From an uncultured Oscillibacter sp. (GTDB lineage: Bacteria > Bacillota > Clostridia > Oscillospirales > Oscillospiraceae): a DNA stretch of 64,000 bases. The DNA is taken from contig CAJUQQ010000001.1 in the NCBI GenBank assembly GCA_910588175.1, forward strand, positions 62,001 to 126,000, in the 5' to 3' direction. The translations under genes were made by a program, and so were the position numbers. The notes below the pieces were generated by a model. The model was not told where the DNA came from and searched no databases. It saw nothing but the letters and a program-made list of their open reading frames with translations. Below, in pieces: positions 58,539 through 64,000 of the stretch; positions within the stretch are counted from its first letter, which is position 1, and the number at the start of each line of letters is the position of its first letter.

Positions 58539-59936
58539 ATGAAAAATAGGCTTCTTCTCCTGCTTTTGGTTGTGACTTTTTTTGCTCTCCGCCCCCCTGA
58601 GGCCTCCGCCGTGACCAACGGCGTGGTGAAGGTGGGACTGCGCTATGGCAGTACCGCCCTGGCCTCCGCCAATTTGGAAAACGCGGAGGGAGCGGGCTAC
58701 GAATTCGGTTATTATGACGGGGACCGGAGGTTTGTGTCCCTGGGCCGGACGGATGTAACCACCATCACCATGAGCCCCTCCGGCGGCGGCTCCGTCTCCG
58801 TGACCCGGACCGGTACCTCGGAGCTTCTCTATGAGCACCGCGGCGGGGAGCGTCCGCTGGGAGTCCGTCCCGCCGGGAATGCCACATGGTTCAAGGGCTA
58901 TCGTTACGCCGGAGGCTTCGAGTACGTCCCGGAGAGCGCGGGCAGCCTGAAGGTCATCAACGTGGTGAGCCTGGAGGACTATGTAAAGGGCGTCGTCCCT
59001 TACGAGATGCCGGGAGATTGGCCCCTTGCGGCGCTGGAGGCGCAGGCGGTCTGCGCCAGGACCTTTGTCCAGGGGCACAACAAGCACCTTCGGGACGAGG
59101 GCTTTGACGTGTGCGGCGGCGTGGACTGCCAGGTCTACAACGGGCGGGGAACGGGAAAGAACGAGCCCTCCGCCGACAGCGACCGGGCGGTGGATAACAC
59201 CGCCGGACTGTGCATCTACTACAACGGGACCCTGGTGCAGGACGCGGTTTATCACTCCTCCGACGGAGGAGCCACCGAGGACGGGGGAAATGTCTGGGGA
59301 ACGGAGACAGGGTATTTGAAAGGAAAGCTGGACCCTTATGAGTCCCAGACCGCCGTTCCCAACAACAGCTATTCCGTCACCTATACCGCCGGGGAACTGA
59401 GCTGGATTTTGGACCAGAAGGGCCATTCTGTGGGTACGGTCCAGGATGTTTACGTCTCAGAATACACGCCGCTGGGGAACGTGAAGCGGGTGACCTTTGT
59501 GGGCACCGGCGGGACGAAGACGTTCACCGGCGACGACTGCCGGATGATCTTCTACAGCAGCACATATCAAAAATCCGTTAGCAGCCTGCGCTTTGACATC
59601 AATGGCCGGCGGGGAAGCTCCGGCGGACTTTCCGTCAACGGCACGGAGCTGCTTTCTTCCCTGGACGGGGTCTCGGTGATCTCCGGCAGCGGAACCACCG
59701 GTACACTGTGGGGAAACACCGCTTCGGCCATCACCGCCTCCGGCACCGTGACGGTCTCCGCCGAGGCGGTACAGCCCTCCGGCGGGGGGGCCTCCAACGG
59801 AAATTTTGTCATTACCGGCACGGGAAACGGGCACAACGTGGGGCTCAGCCAGTACGGGGCCAAGGCCATGGCGGAGCAGGGCTTTGGCTTCCAGGAGATT
59901 TTAAACTTCTATTATACAGATATTACGATCAGATAA
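58539..59936 (+). CDS. SpoIID/LytB-domain exported protein
   Basis: This 465-residue protein has a signal peptide (about residues 1-24, cut after ASA) and a SpoIID domain. The domain shows VVSLEDYVKGVVPYEMPGDW, where the Glu is in the place of the lytic transglycosylase acid, then LEAQAVCARTFVQG. It ends NGHNVGLSQYGAKAMAEQG. It likely cuts stem-peptide-free glycan strands in spore engulfment or wall turnover. ATG 58539 follows TTGGGAGG. Confidence 0.9.
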   Translation: MKNRLLLLLLVVTFFALRPPEASAVTNGVVKVGLRYGSTALASANLENAEGAGYEFGYYDGDRRFVSLGRTDVTTITMSPSGGGSVSVTRTGTSELLYEHRGGERPLGVRPAGNATWFKGYRYAGGFEYVPESAGSLKVINVVSLEDYVKGVVPYEMPGDWPLAALEAQAVCARTFVQGHNKHLRDEGFDVCGGVDCQVYNGRGTGKNEPSADSDRAVDNTAGLCIYYNGTLVQDAVYHSSDGGATEDGGNVWGTETGYLKGKLDPYESQTAVPNNSYSVTYTAGELSWILDQKGHSVGTVQDVYVSEYTPLGNVKRVTFVGTGGTKTFTGDDCRMIFYSSTYQKSVSSLRFDINGRRGSSGGLSVNGTELLSSLDGVSVISGSGTTGTLWGNTASAITASGTVTVSAEAVQPSGGGASNGNFVITGTGNGHNVGLSQYGAKAMAEQGFGFQEILNFYYTDITIR

Positions 59937-59945
59937 GGATATGAC

Positions 59946-60971
59946 ATGAAGACAAGCGATTTTTACTATGACCTGCCCCAGGAGCTCATTGCCCAGACCC
60001 CCATGGAGAGACGGGACGGCTCCCGGCTGATGACGCTGGACCGCCGGACGGGGAAGACCGGACACCGGCATTTTTTTGATCTGCCGTCTTTGCTGCGGCC
60101 TGGGGACTGTCTGATTATGAACGATTCCAGGGTCCTGCCCGCCCGTCTCCTGGGCCGGAGGCTGCCGGGGGGCGGGGCCTGTGAGGTTCTGCTTCTCACG
60201 GACCGGGGGGACAATGTCTGGGAGTGCCTGGTCCGCCCAGGCCGGAGGCTTCGGGCCGGGGCCCGAATGATCTTTGGCGACGGGGCCCTCGCGGCCGAGG
60301 TCATACGGGAGGAGGCGGACGGAAACCGGCTGGTCCGCTTTGAATACGAGGGGATTTTCCTGGAGGTGCTGGAGCGTTTGGGGAAAATGCCTCTGCCGCC
60401 TTATATCAAGGAAGAGCTCCAGGACCAGGAGCGGTATCAGACCGTCTACTCCAAAGTGCTGGGCAGCGCCGCCGCCCCCACGGCGGGGCTCCATTTTACG
60501 CCGGAGCTGCTGCGGGAAATTGGCCACAAGGGCGTGAGTCTGGGCTATGTGACCCTTCATGTGGGTCTGGGGACCTTCCGGCCGGTGAAGGAGGAGGCGA
60601 TTGAGGACCACGACATGCACAGCGAGTTCTGCACCGTCCCGGCGGAGACGGCGGAGCTTATCAACCGCACCAAGGCGAACGGCGGACGGGTGATTTGTGT
60701 AGGGACCACCTCCTGCCGGACGCTGGAGAGCTGGGCGGAGGAGGACGGACATATAGAGGCCCGGTCCGGTTGGACGAACATTTACCTCTATCCCGGCTGC
60801 CGGTTTAAGGTCATGGACGGTCTGGTGACGAATTTCCACCTGCCAGAGAGCACCTTGATTATGCTGGTATCCGCCTTCGCGGGGCGGGAGGCGGTGCTGA
60901 ACGCCTACCGGGAGGCCGTGGCGGAGCGTTACCGCTTTTTCTCCTTCGGAGACGCGATGTTCATTTCGTGA
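59946..60971 (+). CDS. queA: S-adenosylmethionine:tRNA ribosyltransferase-isomerase QueA
   Basis: This 341-residue enzyme builds epoxyqueuosine on tRNA from the preQ1 base. Family motifs seen are [20 protein letters not shown] (about residues 8-27), [11 protein letters not shown] and APTAGLHFT. It starts nine bases after the SpoIID-like stop. The tgt gene that inserts the base lies 630 bases downstream. Confidence 0.96.
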   Translation: MKTSDFYYDLPQELIAQTPMERRDGSRLMTLDRRTGKTGHRHFFDLPSLLRPGDCLIMNDSRVLPARLLGRRLPGGGACEVLLLTDRGDNVWECLVRPGRRLRAGARMIFGDGALAAEVIREEADGNRLVRFEYEGIFLEVLERLGKMPLPPYIKEELQDQERYQTVYSKVLGSAAAPTAGLHFTPELLREIGHKGVSLGYVTLHVGLGTFRPVKEEAIEDHDMHSEFCTVPAETAELINRTKANGGRVICVGTTSCRTLESWAEEDGHIEARSGWTNIYLYPGCRFKVMDGLVTNFHLPESTLIMLVSAFAGREAVLNAYREAVAERYRFFSFGDAMFIS

Positions 60972-61333
60972 GGGGCGCCGTCCGATGGAATGGACAGCGC
61001 GGTTACTTCCAACGGTAAGACGGATACAGGAGAGGAAAACCACGTTTGAGAGAAAATACGCCCGGCGCGATGTGGACAGGTTGGAAGGATTGGATGTCAG
61101 GGATTTAGTGAATCGCTCTGTGCTGAGGGCGGCCAGGCCGGGAACACCCGGGTAATATTTGGCTGATGGGCGGAGGAGAAATCATCCTCTGTTTCCGGCG
61201 GATTTTCCGAAAGCGGCTCTGACCCTGAAGAGCTGCAGAAGCATAGGGGAGATTGTGGAATTGCTGTATCAAAGAAAGAGCTGAAAACGCAAAGGAGCCT
61301 GGCTGTCAGGTTTCATGAAGGAAGGGAAGAACC
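60972..61333. other. Gap with possible decayed reading frame
   Basis: About 360 bases between queA and the TfoX-like gene. Two stretches look coding but lack starts: one about 61048-61155 reading RDVDRLEGLDVRDLVNRSV, another about 61170-61281 reading RSIGEIVELLYQRKS before a stop. They are in different frames and may be remnants of one gene. No terminator is evident. Confidence 0.35.
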
Positions 61334-61588
61334 ATGATGACGCTGGAAGAGCTCCCCAACGTGGGTTCTAAGCTGGCGGAAAATCTCCGCCGGGTGGGGC
61401 TGGAGAATCCGGAGGACTTCCGGGCGGCGGGAACCTGGGAGGCATTTCTCCGCATCCGGGCTCAGGTGGACCCCGGGGCCTGTTTTCATCAGCTTACCGC
61501 CCTGGCCGGGGCGGAGCTGGGTATCCCTAAGAAGGCGATTCCCGCAGAGGAAAAGGCGGAGCTGAGGGCCTTTTTCGACAGCTTATAA
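61334..61588 (+). CDS. TfoX C-terminal-domain protein
   Basis: This 84-residue protein is a stand-alone TfoX_C (helix-hairpin-helix-like) domain (LEELPNVGSKLAENLRRVGL, about residues 4-23; CFHQLTALAGAELGIP). In Gram-negatives TfoX/Sxy promotes competence, but solo C-terminal domains are common in Firmicutes with unknown role. GGAAGGGAAG precedes the ATG. It stands between queA and tgt and is probably cotranscribed with tgt 13 bases later. Confidence 0.85.
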   Translation: MMTLEELPNVGSKLAENLRRVGLENPEDFRAAGTWEAFLRIRAQVDPGACFHQLTALAGAELGIPKKAIPAEEKAELRAFFDSL

Positions 61589-61601
61589 GAAGGAGAAACG
61601 G

Positions 61602-62735
61602 ATGTTCAAGCTGCTAAAAACCGAGGGCCGCGCGCGGCGCGGCCAGTTTTCCTGCGCCCACGGCGGCGTAGTCCAGACCCCGGTGTTTATGAACGTAGGT
61701 ACCCAGGCCGCGATTAAAGGCGGTGTGGATGCCTTCGATCTCCGGGAGGTCCGCTGTCAGATCGAATTGAGCAATACTTATCACCTTCACCTCCGGCCCG
61801 GTGACGAGCTGATCCGGAAGATGGGGGGGCTCCACAAGTTCATGAACTGGGAGGGGCCTATTCTGACGGATTCCGGGGGCTTCCAGGTTTTTTCCCTGGC
61901 TCCCCTGCGGCGGATCAAGGAGGAGGGGGTTTACTTCTCATCCCACATCGACGGGCGGAAGATTTTCATGGGGCCGGAAGAATCCATGCGCATTCAGTCC
62001 AATCTGGGCAGCGATGTGGCCATGGCCTTTGACGAGTGCGTGGAGAACCCGGCAACCCATGAATACGCCAAAGCCAGCTGTGAGAGGACCCTCCGGTGGC
62101 TGGAACGCTGTAAGCGGGAACACGACCGTCTGAACGCCTTGCCGGACACGGTGAATCCTGAACAGCTTCTCTTTGGCATCAACCAGGGGGCTACGTTTGA
62201 GGATCTCCGGATCTGGCATATGGAGGAGATCGCCAAGCTGAACTGCGACGGCTATGCCATCGGTGGACTGGCGGTGGGAGAGCCTACCCAGGTCATGTAC
62301 GACATCATCGACGCGGTGGAGCCCCACATGCCCCGGGAAAAACCCCGGTATCTCATGGGCGTAGGCACCCCCAGCAACATCATCGAGGGCGTGGCCCGGG
62401 GGGTAGATTTCTTCGACTGCGTCATGCCTTCCCGCAACGGACGGCATGGGAAGCTCTTCACCTGGGAAGGGACGGTCAACATCCTCAACGCCAAGTACGC
62501 CGCGGACGAGAGGCCCATCAGTGAACGCTGCGGCTGTCCGGTCTGCCAGCGGTTCTCCCGGGCCTATCTCAGGCACCTTTTCAAGGCGGAGGAGACCTTG
62601 GCCCTGCGGCTGGCGGTACTGCACAATTTGTATTTTTATAATGAGCTGGCCGCGAAGATTCGGGAGGCCCTGGATGAGGAACGCTTCGGCAATTTCCGGG
62701 CGGAATACAGCGGGAAGCTGGCGGAGCGGGTTTGA
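61602..62735 (+). CDS. tgt: tRNA-guanine transglycosylase
   Basis: This 377-residue TIM-barrel enzyme exchanges G34 of GUN-anticodon tRNAs for preQ1. The catalytic Asp residues are in LTDSGGFQVFSL and GVDFFDCVMPSRNGRHG. The zinc site CGCPVCQRFSRAYLRH lies near the C-terminus. AAGGAG precedes ATG 61602. It acts just before QueA. Confidence 0.97.
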   Translation: MFKLLKTEGRARRGQFSCAHGGVVQTPVFMNVGTQAAIKGGVDAFDLREVRCQIELSNTYHLHLRPGDELIRKMGGLHKFMNWEGPILTDSGGFQVFSLAPLRRIKEEGVYFSSHIDGRKIFMGPEESMRIQSNLGSDVAMAFDECVENPATHEYAKASCERTLRWLERCKREHDRLNALPDTVNPEQLLFGINQGATFEDLRIWHMEEIAKLNCDGYAIGGLAVGEPTQVMYDIIDAVEPHMPREKPRYLMGVGTPSNIIEGVARGVDFFDCVMPSRNGRHGKLFTWEGTVNILNAKYAADERPISERCGCPVCQRFSRAYLRHLFKAEETLALRLAVLHNLYFYNELAAKIREALDEERFGNFRAEYSGKLAERV

Positions 62736-62748
62736 GCTTCACAGGACA

Positions 62749-62781
62749 AACACCTCCCGGACATTTTGTCCGGGAGGTGTT
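62749..62781 (+). terminator. Terminator-like hairpin after tgt
   Basis: Perfect 15-bp arms (62749-62763, 62767-62781) surround a 3-base loop. The core CTCCCGGACA/TGTCCGGGAG recurs at 63623-63647. Confidence 0.75.
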
Positions 62782-62960
62782 CAAACCTGTCTTCCTAACC
62801 AGGGATGCCGGATGGACGAGGATTTTTCTTGTCAGACAAGGAGCTTTCCTGCGAAGAGCCTGACGGACAGCAGGGGAGAGCGCCGCGATATGACAGAAAA
62901 AGACCGTCCGGACAGCGTCCAGCGGTTGTGAATACGGGTTTATAAACAGGGGGGAGACCA

Positions 62961-63590
62961 ATGAGACATCCGTGGGAGGAGATTCCTCTGGAGGATTACG
63001 AAAAACACATGAAGCTGGAGTCCGTTTTGCAGCTTCAAGCGCTGAACGAGATAATGAAAAGCCAGCTTGAGGATTACCCGGTTTCCAGGATTATGATACT
63101 GGGGATTGCGGGTGGAAACGGTTTGGAACATATCCGGAAGGACCGGGTCAAAAAGGTGTACGGAGTGGACATCAACGCCGCTTATCTGGAAGCGGCGGCC
63201 GCCCGGCATCCAGAATTGGTGGGTGTGCTGGAATGTCTGCGGGCGGATTTGACGGAGGAGCCCTATCGGCTTCCGGAGGCAGAACTGGTGGTTGCGGATC
63301 TGCTGGTGGAGTATATCGGCTATGAGCGCTTTCAAGAGGTGATCCGGCATGTGAGACCGGCGTATGTCTCATGCGTCATTCAGGTCGACGGAGAGGAGCG
63401 CTGGGTATCGGACTCCCCCTATTTGCACACGTTTGACAGACTGGAACGGGTGCATCATCCGGTGGAGCGGGAGGTGCTGAGAGAGGCGATAGGAACAATC
63501 GGATACCGCGCGGGCGGAGCTTGGGAGCGCGGACTTCCCAACGGGAAGAGCCTGGTGAGGATGGACTTTGCGCGGGAAGACGCGCCGTAA
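62961..63590 (+). CDS. Class I SAM-dependent methyltransferase-like protein
   Basis: This 209-residue protein has a Rossmann-type motif I (ILGIAGGNGLEH, about residues 46-57) and an acidic residue for SAM ribose in VYGVDINAAYLEAA. The rest is less conserved, and no RNA- or protein-specific motif is seen. GGGGGGAG precedes ATG 62961. It is flanked by two hairpins with the same core, so it is an isolated unit. Substrate unknown. Confidence 0.8.
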   Translation: MRHPWEEIPLEDYEKHMKLESVLQLQALNEIMKSQLEDYPVSRIMILGIAGGNGLEHIRKDRVKKVYGVDINAAYLEAAAARHPELVGVLECLRADLTEEPYRLPEAELVVADLLVEYIGYERFQEVIRHVRPAYVSCVIQVDGEERWVSDSPYLHTFDRLERVHHPVEREVLREAIGTIGYRAGGAWERGLPNGKSLVRMDFAREDAP

Positions 63591-63618
63591 CCGCTTTGCC
63601 AGGGAGGCCATATGGCAA

Positions 63619-63651
63619 AAAAGCTCCCGGACAAACTGTCCGGGAGCTTTT
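63619..63651. terminator. Bidirectional terminator between methyltransferase gene and rpmB
   Basis: AAAAGCTCCCGGACA and TGTCCGGGAGCTTTT are perfect 15-bp arms around AAC, lying between convergent genes. Confidence 0.85.
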
Positions 63652-63661
63652 CTCAACCTCA

Positions 63662-63850
63662 TTAGACCGCTCTGGTAACCTTGCCGGAGCGCATGCACCG
63701 GGTGCAGACATATACGTGGCGGGGGGAACCATCCACGATCGCCTTGACACGTTTCACGTTGGGCTTCCAGGGACGGTTGGAACGCCGGTGAGAGTGAGAG
63801 ACCTGAATACCAAAGGTCACGCCTTTGCCGCAATACTCGCACTTAGCCAT
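63662..63850 (-). CDS. rpmB: 50S ribosomal protein L28
   Basis: This 62-residue L28 begins MAKCEYCGKGVTFGIQVSHS and has two CxxC knuckles (CEYC, CTRC), the zinc-bound form. ATG 63850 follows GGAGGTG; the open frame upstream has no ribosome site. It is monocistronic. Confidence 0.97.
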   Translation of the reverse strand: MAKCEYCGKGVTFGIQVSHSHRRSNRPWKPNVKRVKAIVDGSPRHVYVCTRCMRSGKVTRAV

Positions 63851-63907
63851 CCATTGCACCTCCCCGCTGTCGCATAGTATGTGCGTATTTTCATAAGCAC
63901 GAGTGTT

Positions 63908-63936
63908 ATAATAACAGAATCTATCGAAAAATGCAA
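63908..63936 (-). promoter_or_regulatory. Promoter of rpmB
   Basis: On the minus strand TTGCAT (63931-63936) and TATTAT (63908-63913) are spaced by 17 bases. Confidence 0.75.
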
Positions 63937-64000
63937 GAAGAATTTTCAAAAAAACAAAAGTTTTTTTACATGAGATTTCCCGCCCATCTTCTGTGCCGAA

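Overview
The window is a GC-rich chromosomal segment of a Gram-positive Clostridia, most likely an Oscillospiraceae (Flavonifractor/Lawsonibacter/Oscillibacter-like) gut commensal. This rests on near-consensus sigma-A promoters, strong Shine-Dalgarno (SD) sites, a T-box leader, an L10 leader, a SpoIID-type protein, YtrA-, PadR/HAAS- and LytTR/DUF3021-type regulators, and dense ATGA-coupled operons. The taxonomy is inferred from gene families and base composition only. I saw no rRNA, tRNA, CRISPR array, prophage or intact insertion sequence.

Layout. 1-139: a composite three-hairpin repeat with a second copy at 56128-56264. 190-9352 (minus): a nucleoside-scavenging operon of phosphorylase, GntR regulator, BmpA lipoprotein, ABC ATPase, two permeases, ribokinase, second phosphorylase and nucleoside hydrolase, behind a repeat-rich promoter. 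9561-11195: a Crp/Fnr regulator divergent from a third phosphorylase. 11234-13763 (minus): metY-metA behind a T-box leader. 13943-16199: an ECF-like sigma factor, a frameshifted anti-sigma/DUF4367-like membrane protein and a small secreted protein. 16260-16832: a small XRE protein with a zinc-ribbon protein. 16859-21645: an AraC regulator facing alpha-galactosidase and a GPH sugar transporter. 21664-23165: an AT-richer accessory stretch with an orphan small protein and an IS200 remnant. 23166-25316: a FIST sensor and a soluble chemoreceptor. 25480-27874: an internally deleted glycerate dehydrogenase, glycerate kinase and a DMT transporter. 28030-29002: ferritin and a thioesterase.

29148-33338 (minus) is a polyamine importer potA-potB-potCD with a permease/binding-protein fusion. 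33371-34555 is a HAAS membrane protein with PadR. 34869-37906 holds an RluA-type pseudouridine synthase, hypotheticals and DUF177-rpmF. 37960-39921 is a YtrA-type GntR/ABC operon whose regulator seems to start at a non-standard codon. 39975-43052 is der-plsY-gpsA. 43295-45765 is LytTR/DUF3021 and an NCS2 purine permease. 46027-48533 holds an XRE regulator with a long pentad-repeat tail and a membrane-fused E2-like acyltransferase lacking the catalytic His. 48809-50246 is gdhA. 50447-54715 (minus) is ruvX and the ribosomal/transcription cluster rpmG-secE-nusG-rplK-rplA and rplJ-rplL. 54813-58353 is a lipoprotein and asd/dapA. 58403-63850 holds a SpoIID-like protein, queA-tfoX_C-tgt, a methyltransferase and rpmB.

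The genes form a housekeeping backbone (ribosome, queuosine, lysine, phospholipid, glutamate) interleaved with catabolic and sensory islands. The least ordinary items are the pentad-repeat regulator, the His-less membrane E2-like protein, the covarying composite hairpin repeat, operators embedded in several promoters, the apparent ATC start, and two broken genes (DUF4367 frameshift, glycerate dehydrogenase deletion).
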